From an uncultured Atopobiaceae bacterium (lineage in GTDB: Bacteria > Actinomycetota > Coriobacteriia > Coriobacteriales > Atopobiaceae): a stretch of DNA of 6,883 nt. Numbering within the stretch: position 1 is the first letter of the stretch; each line of letters begins with the position of its first letter. A program made the translations under genes and the position numbers. This document shows, in pieces, positions 1 to 6,736 of the stretch. The DNA is taken from positions 1 through 6,883 of the forward strand of contig CAJOKK010000080.1 of NCBI GenBank assembly GCA_905235165.1, given 5' to 3'. The notes under the pieces are model-generated. The model saw only the letters and a list, made by a program, of their open reading frames with translations. It was not told the DNA's origin and did not search any database.

Positions 1-65
1 AGCGACGAACGCCCTTGTCGCAGCGTTTGCGCAGGCCTCCCGGCCACCTCGGCGTCCCCGCTCAT
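1..65 (-). CDS. Possible start of a downstream gene, cut by the window edge
   Basis: An ATG at 65-63 lies 6 bases after the livF stop codon and opens a frame that stays open to the window edge, beginning MSGDAEVAGRPAQ. A GGGCGG run in the end of livF, about 10 bases upstream, is the only ribosome-binding-like sequence and is weak. The tight spacing would make it a sixth operon member. A GTG at 69-67 opens a competing frame that is also unbroken, and 65 bases are too few for codon use to decide between them. No domain can be recognised. The stretch could equally be the untranslated tail of the operon. Confidence 0.3.
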   Translation of the reverse strand, partial: MSGDAEVAGRPAQTLRQGRSS

Positions 66-71
66 GCACGG

Positions 72-779
72 TTATCCGCCCAGGTAGGCCTTTCGCACGT
101 CGTCATCATGCAGCAGGTCGGCACCGGTACCCGTCTTGATTACCTTGCCGATCTCGAGCACGTAGGCACGATCGGCGATGGAGAGCGCCTTGTTCGCGTT
201 CTGCTCAACCAGAAGCACCGTCGTGCCGGCGGCGTTCACGTTCTGGATGATGGAGAAGAGCTCGTCAACCATGAGCGGAGCGAGGCCCATGGAGGGCTCG
301 TCGAGCATCAGGAGCTTGGGGCGACCCATGAGCGCGCGACCCATGGCGAGCATCTGCTGCTCGCCGCCAGAGAGGGTGCCCGAAATCTGGCTACGACGCT
401 CCTTCAGGCGCGGGAAGCTCTGGTAGATCTGCTCGATCGTCTCCTGGTTCTCGGCATCGGTGCGCGTGTAGCCGCCCATCTCGAGGTTCTCGGCAACGGT
501 CATCTCCGTGAAGACGCGCCTGCCCTCGGGGCAAAGCGCGAGGCCACGACCAATCATGTGATGGGCGCTCACGCCAACCAGCGAATCCCCGTCAAAATCA
601 ATCGAACCAGCGACGGGCGCAAGAAGGCCCGCGATCGTGTTCAGGGTGGTCGTCTTGCCCGCACCGTTGGCGCCGATGAGCGTCACGATCTCGCCCTCAT
701 TGACCTCGAAGGAGATGCCGCGGACGGCCTTGATGGCACCATAGGAGACCTGCAGGTCACTAACGCTGAGCAAGGCCAT
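72..779 (-). CDS. livF: Branched-chain amino acid ABC transporter ATPase LivF
   Basis: This is the second nucleotide-binding subunit of the LIV (HAAT-family) importer, which hydrolyses ATP at the cytoplasmic face to drive amino acid uptake. At 235 residues it matches the usual LivF length of about 235-240. Visible motifs are Walker A GANGAGKT (36-43), the LivF-type CPEGRRVF segment where the Q-loop glutamine is replaced by Glu85, the ABC signature LSGGEQQ (136-142), Walker B LLMLDEP (156-162, Asp160 and catalytic Glu161) and LVEQNAN (190-196), where Gln193 takes the place of the usual H-loop histidine. Both substitutions are normal for LivF and do not indicate loss of function. The ATG lies 1 base after the livG stop, and its AGGAGGAGG ribosome binding site is formed by the last livG codons, so translation is probably coupled. 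It should pair with LivG as a heterodimer. Confidence 0.97.
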   Translation of the reverse strand: MALLSVSDLQVSYGAIKAVRGISFEVNEGEIVTLIGANGAGKTTTLNTIAGLLAPVAGSIDFDGDSLVGVSAHHMIGRGLALCPEGRRVFTEMTVAENLEMGGYTRTDAENQETIEQIYQSFPRLKERRSQISGTLSGGEQQMLAMGRALMGRPKLLMLDEPSMGLAPLMVDELFSIIQNVNAAGTTVLLVEQNANKALSIADRAYVLEIGKVIKTGTGADLLHDDDVRKAYLGG

Positions 780-780
780 G

Positions 781-1650
781 CTAGTCCTCCTCCTGCTTGC
801 CCAGGTATGCCTCGATGACCTGGGGGTTTTCCTGAATCTGAGACGGGGTGCCCTTGGCGATGATCTTGCCGAAGTTCAGCACCGCAATACCCTCGCAAAC
901 GCCCATGACAAGGTTCATGTCGTGCTCGATGAGCAGAATCGCAATCTGGAAGTCGTTGCGAATCTTCAGGATGTGCTGCATGAGCTCCTCCGTCTCGGAG
1001 GGGTTCATGCCGGCAGCCGGCTCGTCAAGCAACAGGACCTTGGGATTGGTGGCAAGCGCACGCACGATCTCAAGGCGACGCTGGTCACCGTAGGGCAAAG
1101 AGCCGGCCGGAACGTTCGCTTGGTCAGCCATGTGGAAGATGTCGAGAAGCTCGAGGGCACGCTCATGAAACTCGCGCTCGCTTCTCCAGTGCTTCGGCAG
1201 GCGGAAGATGCCGCTCAGCACACCGCTCTGTATCTGGGTGTGCAGGCCAATCTTGACGTTGTCCTCCACGGAGAGCGAGTCAAAGAGGCGGATGTTCTGG
1301 AAGGTGCGCGCAATGCCCTCACGACAGACGCGATCGCAGGACATGCCCGCCGTATCAACCTTGTCCAACAGGATGGAGCCGCGCGTAGGCTTGTAGACGT
1401 TGGTGAGCAGGTTGAAGAAGGTCGTCTTGCCCGCGCCATTCGGCCCGATGAGGCCGGCGATCTCGGTCTTGCCGATGGCAAGGTTCACGTCGTCAACCGC
1501 CTTGAGGCCGCCGAACTCGACGCTGAGGTTGCGGCACTCGAGGGCCACGCGACCGCGGTCGCGCTCGGGAATGATCTCGTCCACGATGACGGGCACCATC
1601 TTGGTCTCCTGCCGCTGGTCGGCAGTGACCGTTTTCTCGAGCCTATTCAC
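781..1650 (-). CDS. livG: Branched-chain amino acid ABC transporter ATPase LivG
   Basis: This is the first nucleotide-binding subunit of the LIV importer, acting with LivF under the LivH-LivM channel. With the GTG start at 1650 it has 289 residues, against about 255 for E. coli LivG. Motifs in this numbering are Walker A GPNGAGKT (69-76), the Q-loop TFQNIRLF (Gln118), the family-typical signature LPYGDQRR (185-192) in place of LSGGQ, Walker B LLLDEP (206-211, Asp209 and Glu210) and the H-loop IEHDM (His243). The start is uncertain. GTG 1650 has GGGGAGGTG 6-8 bases upstream and overlaps the livM stop by 8 bases. ATG 1599 has AGGAG 6 bases upstream and gives 272 residues. Codons between the two starts (AAT, AGG, AAA, ACT) look less like the rest of the gene, which favours 1599, while the stronger ribosome binding site favours 1650. 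The ATPase assignment does not depend on the choice. Confidence 0.95.
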   Translation of the reverse strand: MNRLEKTVTADQRQETKMVPVIVDEIIPERDRGRVALECRNLSVEFGGLKAVDDVNLAIGKTEIAGLIGPNGAGKTTFFNLLTNVYKPTRGSILLDKVDTAGMSCDRVCREGIARTFQNIRLFDSLSVEDNVKIGLHTQIQSGVLSGIFRLPKHWRSEREFHERALELLDIFHMADQANVPAGSLPYGDQRRLEIVRALATNPKVLLLDEPAAGMNPSETEELMQHILKIRNDFQIAILLIEHDMNLVMGVCEGIAVLNFGKIIAKGTPSQIQENPQVIEAYLGKQEED

Positions 1651-2725
1651 CCGAGACACCTCCCCTCTCGTCTTGGCCTTGCCTCTTGGCGGAGAACTTC
1701 TCGCGAATCTTGCGACGCCACTCAACCAGGCGCGTGTCGTAGGTCAGGTTCATGGCACCAATGAGCACCAGGGCGTAGATGAGCATGCGGAAGTCGCCGA
1801 TGAAGCGCAGGCGCTCGGGAAGGATGGTGAGCACGGCGGCAGAGATGACACCGCCACGAATGTTGCCCATGCCACCGAGCACCACGAGGACGAGGATGAG
1901 GATCGAGGTGTTGAAGTCGAACTTCTTAGGCATGACGGAGCTGTAGTTCATCGCATAGAGCGCACCGGCCATTCCCGCAAGGGCGGCGGCGATCACGAAG
2001 GCCATGAGGCGGTACTTGGTCACGTTGATGCCCACGCTCTGCGCCGCGATGCGGTTGTCACGCACGGCCATGATGGCACGGCCCGAACGGCTGTTGATGA
2101 GGTTGAGCACCACGAAGAGGGTGAACATGATGAGCAGGTAGCCCGCGAAGAAGGACGAGAGGTGCGGGATGCCCGAGGCGCCCTGCGGCCCGTTGATGAG
2201 CACCCTTCCCCCATCGGTCAGACCCAGCGCCATGGCGCTCTTCATGGAGAAGTGCAGGCCGTACTTGTCTACGCCCAGCCAGAAGTTGTTGAGCAGGTTC
2301 TTGATGATCTCGCCGAAGGCAAGGGTGACGATGGCAAGGTAATCGCCCTGCAGACGCATGACCGGCCATCCGATGAGGATGCCGGCAACGCTGGCGGTGG
2401 CAGCTGCCGAGGCAAGGCCGATAAGCATCCTCACGACGTCATTGGTGCCGCTTCCCAGAAGCTGGACGACGACGATGCCCGTAAAGGCGCCGATGCTCAT
2501 GAATCCCGCATGGCCAAGGGACAGCTCGCCCGAGACGCCCACCACGAGGTTGAGCGAGGTCGCGAGGCAGATGTAGGCGCAAATGGGCACCAGCAGGCCC
2601 ATCAGCGAGTAAGAGGCGCTGCCCGTCTCGATGAGCAGGTCCATGATGATGAAGGCAGCGGTAACCAGACCATAGGTGATGAGGTTGGAACGCGTCGCCT
2701 TGCTCAAATGCCTGACTTTTTCCAT
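1643..2725 (-). CDS. livM: Branched-chain amino acid ABC transporter permease LivM
   Basis: This is one of the two membrane subunits forming the amino acid channel of the LIV importer. The 360-residue protein is mostly hydrophobic, with about eight or more membrane segments from residue 15 to 328 and a basic cytoplasmic C-terminus. Family hallmarks are SGELSLGHAGFM (65-76), RLQGDYLAIVTLAFGEI (124-140), the NGPQGASGIP segment (178-187), the ATPase-contacting EAA-like loop running from Gly215 through VRDNRIAAQSVGIN (221-234), and VLGGMGNIRGG (282-292). It lacks the N-terminal extension that makes E. coli LivM longer (about 425 residues); this shorter form is common. The ATG follows the livH stop by 3 bases, with GGAGAAGGTG upstream inside livH. 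Its end overlaps the proposed GTG start of livG. Confidence 0.96.
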   Translation of the reverse strand: MEKVRHLSKATRSNLITYGLVTAAFIIMDLLIETGSASYSLMGLLVPICAYICLATSLNLVVGVSGELSLGHAGFMSIGAFTGIVVVQLLGSGTNDVVRMLIGLASAAATASVAGILIGWPVMRLQGDYLAIVTLAFGEIIKNLLNNFWLGVDKYGLHFSMKSAMALGLTDGGRVLINGPQGASGIPHLSSFFAGYLLIMFTLFVVLNLINSRSGRAIMAVRDNRIAAQSVGINVTKYRLMAFVIAAALAGMAGALYAMNYSSVMPKKFDFNTSILILVLVVLGGMGNIRGGVISAAVLTILPERLRFIGDFRMLIYALVLIGAMNLTYDTRLVEWRRKIREKFSAKRQGQDERGGVSGE

Positions 2726-2728
2726 GGG

Positions 2729-3613
2729 CTACACCTTCTCCGTGGTGGTATGGCCCAAAAGGCCCGAAGGCTTGATGAGCAGAACGACGATAAGGACGGC
2801 GAAGACGATGGCGTCGGCAAGCTCGGTGCCGATGTAGGCCTTCGCGAAGATCTCGATGATGCCCAGAAGCACGCCACCGAGGGCCGCACCCGGAATCGAG
2901 CCGATTCCACCCAGCACGGCGGCCGTGAAGGCCTTGATGCCAGGCATGGCGCCCGTGGTGGGCATAAGCGTGGGATAGGCAGAGCACAGAAGCACGCCCG
3001 CGATCGCGGCAAGGCCCGAACCTATGGCGAAGACCATGGAGATGGTCATGTCGACGTTGATACCCATGAGCTGCGCCGCGCCCTTGTCCTCAGAGCAGGC
3101 ACGCATGGCCTTGCCCAGCTTGGTCCGCGAGGTGAAGTAGGTAAGGCCCAGCATGACGAAAATGCAGGTAAGCACGGTAACGATGGTGATGGCCTGGATG
3201 CGCAGCTCGCCACCAAAGAGCTCGACCGACGGAAGGTCCTCCACCACCGAGGGGAAGACCTTGGGGTCCGACTTCATGATGATGAGCGCCGTGTTCTGCA
3301 GGAGGTAGGACACGCCGATAGCCGTGATGAGCACCGAAAGCGAAGGTGCGTTGCGCAGGGGCTTGTAGGCAAAGTGCTCGATGAGGATGCCCAAGACCGT
3401 ACAGCCCGCAACAGAGAGCAAGATGCTGAGCAGAGGCGAAAGGCCCAGGTAGCTCATTGAGCAGTAGCAAATGTACGCACCAACCATGATGACGTCACCA
3501 TGGGCGAAGTTAAGCATCTTCGCAATGCCGTAGACCATGGTGTAGCCTAACGCGATGATCGCGTAGACGCTCCCCAGGCTGATGCCGTTGATAAGGTTCG
3601 TGAGAAAACCCAT
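2729..3613 (-). CDS. livH: Branched-chain amino acid ABC transporter permease LivH
   Basis: This is the partner permease of LivM; together they form the translocation path in the cytoplasmic membrane. The 294-residue protein has about eight membrane segments (roughly residues 8-30, 38-57, 60-80, 90-112, 140-160, 190-212, 227-253, 264-281). Family motifs are MLNFAHGD (33-40), the ATPase-coupling loop LGKAMRACSEDKGAAQLMG (166-184), AAVLGGIGSIPGA (231-243) and KPSGLLG (281-287). The start is fixed at ATG 3613 by a ribosome binding site, AAGGAGGTGACC, that directly abuts it and matches the 16S anti-Shine-Dalgarno sequence across ten bases. An in-frame ATG at 3631 would give 300 residues but would place that site inside the coding region, and it has no good site of its own. 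E. coli LivH is similar, at 308 residues. Confidence 0.96.
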   Translation of the reverse strand: MGFLTNLINGISLGSVYAIIALGYTMVYGIAKMLNFAHGDVIMVGAYICYCSMSYLGLSPLLSILLSVAGCTVLGILIEHFAYKPLRNAPSLSVLITAIGVSYLLQNTALIIMKSDPKVFPSVVEDLPSVELFGGELRIQAITIVTVLTCIFVMLGLTYFTSRTKLGKAMRACSEDKGAAQLMGINVDMTISMVFAIGSGLAAIAGVLLCSAYPTLMPTTGAMPGIKAFTAAVLGGIGSIPGAALGGVLLGIIEIFAKAYIGTELADAIVFAVLIVVLLIKPSGLLGHTTTEKV

Positions 3614-3625
3614 GGTCACCTCCTT
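3614..3625 (-). promoter_or_regulatory. Very strong livH ribosome binding site
   Basis: Read on the minus strand, AAGGAGGTGACC ends right before the livH ATG. The first ten bases match the complement of the canonical 16S rRNA 3' tail, which is unusually complete. It decides the livH start and suggests efficient translation independent of the upstream binding-protein gene. Confidence 0.85.
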
Positions 3626-3635
3626 GTCCATCCTT

Positions 3636-3653
3636 GCGCGGGATATTCCGCGC
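3636..3653 (-). repeat. GC-rich hairpin in the leader of livH
   Basis: GCGCGG and CCGCGC form a perfect 6-bp stem with a 6-base AT-rich loop, 10 bases upstream of the livH ribosome binding site. There is no T-run after it on the minus strand, so it is not a standard terminator. It is flanked by two copies of AAGGATGG. Likely roles are protection of the upstream binding-protein mRNA from 3' exonucleases or a partial transcription stop; both are inference. Confidence 0.5.
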
Positions 3654-3667
3654 CATCCTTCAGCTTT

Positions 3668-3682
3668 GCCGCCCTCTGCGGC
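3668..3682 (-). repeat. Second hairpin between binding protein and livH
   Basis: GCCGC and GCGGC form a 5-bp stem around a 5-base loop, about 40 bases after the binding-protein stop codon and 14 bases before the stronger hairpin at 3636-3653. No T-run follows. With the other hairpin it may set the 3' end of a short, stable binding-protein transcript, but a short GC stem in GC-rich DNA can also occur by chance. Confidence 0.35.
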
Positions 3683-3724
3683 CCCTTTGTCATGTTCTTG
3701 GTGTATAGCAAGTGTCGAGCAGGG

Positions 3725-4948
3725 CTACATAGCCTCGTAGACACCATTTTTAATGATCATGCCCTTGGGAGACTTGTCGACCTCGCCGGTCTCAAGCCAG
3801 CGGGCGTCTCCGGTAAGGCCCTTCACCACGAAGTCCGGCTGGATGAAGGTCTCGGAAAGACGCTCGCAGATCTCGGGGGCGGGCATCTCGGGAGTGACGC
3901 CCGAAACCTCGATTGCCTGAACGATAGCCATCACGCAGTCGTAGCCATCGGCCGCGAACTGGCTAGGAAGCTCCTGGGAACCCGTAAGCTCCTTGTAGGC
4001 CTGGACGAAGCGCTGGGTACGCTCGTCATGGGCCGTCGCGACGAAGGGCGTAAGCAGCATGACGCCCTCGGCCACCGACTTGTCAAAGCCTTCGAGCGAC
4101 AGGATGCCGTCCATGCCGTCGACGCCGAAGAACTTCGGCTGATAGCCCATGGCGTCAGCCTGCTGCAAGATGATCGAGGCCGGCGTGTAGTAAACGGGAA
4201 GGAAGATAAGGTCGGCACCCTCGCTCTTGGCGGCATTGAGCTGCACCGTAAAGTCGTTTGCCGAGTCATCCGTAAAGGTGGACTCCGAAACGATGTTGAG
4301 GCCCAGCTCCTCGGCCTTGGCCTGGAAGTTGTTGAAGATGCCCGTTGAGTAGGCGTCCGCGTTGTTGTAGATAACCGCGACCTTGTCGGCGAGCTTTTGC
4401 TCGGCGATATAGGACGCCGAGGCGGTTCCCTGGTTGGGGTCGGTGAAGCAGATCTGGAAGACGTTGTGCTTCGCCGGCTCGTTCGAGCCCTCAACGCCGC
4501 CGATGACGTCAATAGAGGATGCGGAGGGCGTGACCTGGAAGACCCCGTCGGCGTTCGTCTCGTCGGTGACGGCAACGCAAGGGCCGGTGGTCGTCGTTCC
4601 CACCAAGGCCTTCAAGCCCCAGTCCTTGAGGTTGTTATAGGCGTTGACGGCCTTCTCGGGATCATGCTCGTCATCTTGGAAGTTGAGCTCGAGCTTGAGC
4701 CTGCCCGAATCGTTAACCTCCTTGACGGCAACAAGGGCACCGTCACGATTGGCGGTACCGTAGATGGCAGCAGGCCCGGTAAGCGGGGCAATGCCGCCAA
4801 TCCTGAAGACTCCATTCACCTTCTGGGGATCCGTGGGACCGGTATAGGGCCGGCGTTCCATGCTGCCGCATCCCCCCAACAGGGTAGAGACGCCAAGGGT
4901 TCCGGCAAGCTGCAGGAAGCCGCGACGCGACATTCGCGTCAAGTCCAT
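3725..4948 (-). CDS. Branched-chain amino acid ABC transporter substrate-binding lipoprotein (Tat type)
   Basis: This is the extracytoplasmic receptor of the LIV importer, equivalent to LivJ/LivK, with the type I periplasmic-binding fold (Peripla_BP_6-like). The 407-residue protein starts with a signal peptide carrying the twin-arginine motif SRRGFL (7-12), a hydrophobic stretch (11-24) and a lipobox LGGC, with Cys27 as the lipidation site. Export by Tat and membrane anchoring by a diacylglycerol cysteine are therefore predicted. The mature part shows the family opening FRIGGIAPLTGPAAIYG (48-64), TTTTGPCVAV (118-127), TPSASS (140-145) and NADAYSTGIFNNF (196-208). The TTTTG, PSASS and Tyr200 regions are where relatives contact the ligand's amino and carboxyl groups. 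Ligand specificity (Leu/Ile/Val, or another amino acid) cannot be read from sequence. ATG 4948 is supported by GGGAGGGGTGA 5 bases upstream. It heads the transporter operon, 111 bases before livH. Confidence 0.95.
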   Translation of the reverse strand: MDLTRMSRRGFLQLAGTLGVSTLLGGCGSMERRPYTGPTDPQKVNGVFRIGGIAPLTGPAAIYGTANRDGALVAVKEVNDSGRLKLELNFQDDEHDPEKAVNAYNNLKDWGLKALVGTTTTGPCVAVTDETNADGVFQVTPSASSIDVIGGVEGSNEPAKHNVFQICFTDPNQGTASASYIAEQKLADKVAVIYNNADAYSTGIFNNFQAKAEELGLNIVSESTFTDDSANDFTVQLNAAKSEGADLIFLPVYYTPASIILQQADAMGYQPKFFGVDGMDGILSLEGFDKSVAEGVMLLTPFVATAHDERTQRFVQAYKELTGSQELPSQFAADGYDCVMAIVQAIEVSGVTPEMPAPEICERLSETFIQPDFVVKGLTGDARWLETGEVDKSPKGMIIKNGVYEAM

Positions 4949-5057
4949 GGGTCACCCCTCCCTTCCATAGCACACAATCATTCCGAACTACGATAGGTGC
5001 CAAGTGATGGAAGGGGCCGAAATTGAAAGTAAGGTTTTCAGCGACGAAACAACAACT

Positions 5058-5079
5058 GCATCACAAATTCATGAGATGC
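5058..5079 (-). repeat. Imperfect inverted repeat, weak terminator or operator
   Basis: On the minus strand GCATC and GATGC pair, with a T/T mismatch and two more pairs inside, around an AT-rich loop. The T-rich run AGTTGTTGTTTCG follows at once. This makes it a weak candidate terminator for the upstream membrane-protein gene. Its low-GC, interrupted dyad shape would also fit an operator for a dimeric regulator of the liv operon. Confidence 0.35.
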
Positions 5080-5093
5080 GCACTTCTGCGTAT
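5076..5093 (-). repeat. Inverted repeat with 4-base loop, overlapping the previous one
   Basis: On the minus strand ATACGCA and TGCGCAT surround the loop GAAG, pairing at six of seven positions; the plus-strand RNA would add a G-U pair at the seventh. It shares four bases (5076-5079) with the inverted repeat at 5058-5079, so both RNA hairpins cannot form fully at once. It begins 17 bases after the stop codon of the membrane-protein gene. Confidence 0.35.
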
Positions 5094-5110
5094 GCTAGAG
5101 GACGGTACGG

Positions 5111-6571
5111 CTAGGCGTCACGAGCTGGTGTGGCAAAGTGCTTAGGGCGATGAGTGTCTTCCTTCTTCGTGTCGCGCTGACCTCCCTGGATGACGGTCAG
5201 GAAGCCCTTCGCCCCCTTCTTCTTGCCGGCAGCCTTGCGGGCGTCACGCTTGGAAATCTGCGAGATCTCATCGTCGAGAAGATAGTTGACGTAAGACTCG
5301 GAATCCACCACCTCGGGATGGTTCGTGTGAACCCTGAAAGGGATGAAGTTGGTGGGCCCCTCAATGCCATAGGGCTCGTCGATCGTCTCGATCGTGCCAA
5401 CCTCGTCGTTAAAGACGGGGCTCGGCTTGCCTCCCATGGTGGTCAGGCGATCATCCATGGCCTGAAGCGCCGACTCCCAGAGCGCATCCTGCTCAAGGTC
5501 GGCAGCACTACGATGCTCGGGATACACGCCGACATCGATCTCGTTGACCTTCTTGGAGATGTATTCGGCACGGTTCGCGAACATCTCCGCCTTCTCGCTC
5601 ACCTCAGCGGGAGTTGCGGAGATACGTGCGGCATCACGGGCACGTGAGCGCTGCTCCATAAGGTCTGCCTGCGAGTCGCTTGCACGGTAGAAGCTCGTCG
5701 GGGTCAGTCCCTCGGCGCTCTTATTGAGATCGGACACGGCGTTGCGTGGCGCTTCGTTGGCAACCGCGACATCCTCGTCAGGACGGACGGCAGAATCGAA
5801 GGCCAGGTTCCACCAGAAGGTACCGACGTCACCAACCGATCCGTCAGCACGCTCGATAACGGGAAGGCCGTCAAAGGGGTCGGGACCCAGACGCTCCGCC
5901 AAGATGCTGGCAACGCCGGCACGACGCACCGCAGCACGCTCGTTGAAGTGCTTGCGCCTGACGTAGCTATCCGCGATGTCGTCGTACTCGCTCCGCTCGT
6001 AGGGAACGTACAGGGGCTTGTAGCCCTGAGCTCCCATGGAAAGGGACGAAAGGGACGAATCGAGCCAAGAGGCGTCTTCAAAGGGCTCGACGCGCGGCTC
6101 AATGATGTCCTGCACGCGTATGACGCCAGACGACTCCCAATCGCGCGAGGCCATATGACGTCCTGCGGCACGAGCGCCAGCAGGGCGGGCAGGCCTGGAT
6201 GTCGAGGCCAGCTCTTCCTCATAGTCTTGGTAGAGGCCGTCGGCAACCTCGCCGAAGGTCGTCATCAGTCGCCTCACCGCAGGCTCTTGCGGAGTCTTCC
6301 TCCGGTGGCTATCACGCACCACGCCAACCGTGATATGGATGGCCGTAGAAAGCGCGAAGCCGGCAACAACCCCAAGGCCAAACTGGACGTAGGAAACATC
6401 CATGTGTGAAAGGAGTTCGCTGACTGGGCGCTGAATATCGAGTTTGGAAAAATCGAAGTAAAGCTGATCGATGTCGGGAAGGTTCAAGGTGGGGAAACCA
6501 AAGTTGGGGAATCCAACAGTCATGCCAAGCAGGCCTGCGAACACGGCAGGGTGATGCCTGTTTTCCGTCAT
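5111..6571 (-). CDS. Uncharacterised, probably single-pass membrane protein
   Basis: I do not recognise the family of this 486-residue protein. ATG 6571 is chosen because GGGAGGTG lies upstream; the longer form (499 residues) would begin with a TTG at 6610 that has no ribosome binding site. Residues 9-27 are moderately hydrophobic and include FPNFGFP, probably not a full membrane span. Residues 62-85 (from VQFGLGVVAGFALSTAI onward) form one clear membrane segment followed by RDSHRRK, so by the positive-inside rule the C-terminal 400 residues should be cytoplasmic. That part is polar and mostly acidic, with an Ala/Arg-rich linker (about 122-138), a likely folded core including FDGLPVIERADGSVGDVG (233-250) and FWWNLAFD, a helical charged stretch (about 314-345), and a second likely folded part starting FIPFRVHTNHPEVV (409-422). 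A lysine-rich run (441-455) and the hydrophobic patch FLTVIQGG (457-464) precede a polar tail. No catalytic motif is evident. Codon use matches its neighbours. The 162-base gap to the transporter suggests a separate unit. Confidence 0.88.
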   Translation of the reverse strand: MTENRHHPAVFAGLLGMTVGFPNFGFPTLNLPDIDQLYFDFSKLDIQRPVSELLSHMDVSYVQFGLGVVAGFALSTAIHITVGVVRDSHRRKTPQEPAVRRLMTTFGEVADGLYQDYEEELASTSRPARPAGARAAGRHMASRDWESSGVIRVQDIIEPRVEPFEDASWLDSSLSSLSMGAQGYKPLYVPYERSEYDDIADSYVRRKHFNERAAVRRAGVASILAERLGPDPFDGLPVIERADGSVGDVGTFWWNLAFDSAVRPDEDVAVANEAPRNAVSDLNKSAEGLTPTSFYRASDSQADLMEQRSRARDAARISATPAEVSEKAEMFANRAEYISKKVNEIDVGVYPEHRSAADLEQDALWESALQAMDDRLTTMGGKPSPVFNDEVGTIETIDEPYGIEGPTNFIPFRVHTNHPEVVDSESYVNYLLDDEISQISKRDARKAAGKKKGAKGFLTVIQGGQRDTKKEDTHRPKHFATPARDA

Positions 6572-6736
6572 ACTCCCACACCTCCCGAGCACCAACTCGA
6601 ACCGCGGCAAAGAATCTCGACAGAAACAGCCTGCTACCCGCTCATACAGTATCTACCGGCATGAGAAGAAGCCACCAAGAAAGCAACGGCTTGCTACTTT
6701 TGAGATACGTGTGCCGCCCAACCATCCAAAGTGTGA

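Larger units (their letters stand above)
4949..5110 (-). promoter_or_regulatory. Intergenic region, probable liv operon promoter and leader
   Basis: These 162 bases separate the membrane-protein gene from the binding-protein gene and are clearly less GC-rich than the flanking genes. They should contain the main promoter of the transporter operon. The best -35-like element on the minus strand is TTGGCA (4998-5003), matching the consensus at five of six positions. Its possible -10 partners are poor: GATTGT at 4974-4979 with 18-base spacing, or AATGAT with only 15. The exact promoter is therefore unresolved. The half nearest the upstream gene carries two overlapping inverted repeats. I see no T-box signature; the region is also too short for one. 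Confidence 0.5.

Noticed and set aside
72..779. LivF lacking the Q-loop glutamine and H-loop histidine, suggesting an inactive ATPase
   Set aside because: Glu in PEGRRVF and Gln in VEQNAN are standard in functional LivF proteins. Walker A, Walker B and the signature are intact.
1400..3460. A 686-codon open frame on the plus strand opposite livG, livM and livH
   Set aside because: It is the codon-aligned antisense of membrane-protein genes. Hydrophobic codons such as ATC, GTC, CTC and GTG become Asp, Glu and His codons when reversed, which explains its implausible Asp/Glu/His/Gly-rich composition. High GC at third positions explains the lack of stops.
3614..3631. An upstream ATG at 3631 as the livH start
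   Set aside because: It would put the near-perfect ribosome binding site inside the coding sequence and has no suitable site of its own.
3692..4996. Plus-strand frames opposite the substrate-binding protein
   Set aside because: They are antisense shadows. The minus-strand frame has a full family match, a signal peptide and a ribosome binding site.
4949..5110. T-box or amino acid riboswitch ahead of the transporter operon
   Set aside because: The region is only 162 bases and shows none of the conserved T-box elements.
5138..6409. Plus-strand frames opposite the 486-residue protein
   Set aside because: They are fragmented, have unnatural composition and no start signals. The single minus-strand frame spans the region with one strong ribosome binding site.
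6572..6610. A TTG at 6610 as the start of the 486-residue protein
   Set aside because: It has no ribosome binding site, whereas ATG 6571 has GGGAGGTG in the right range.
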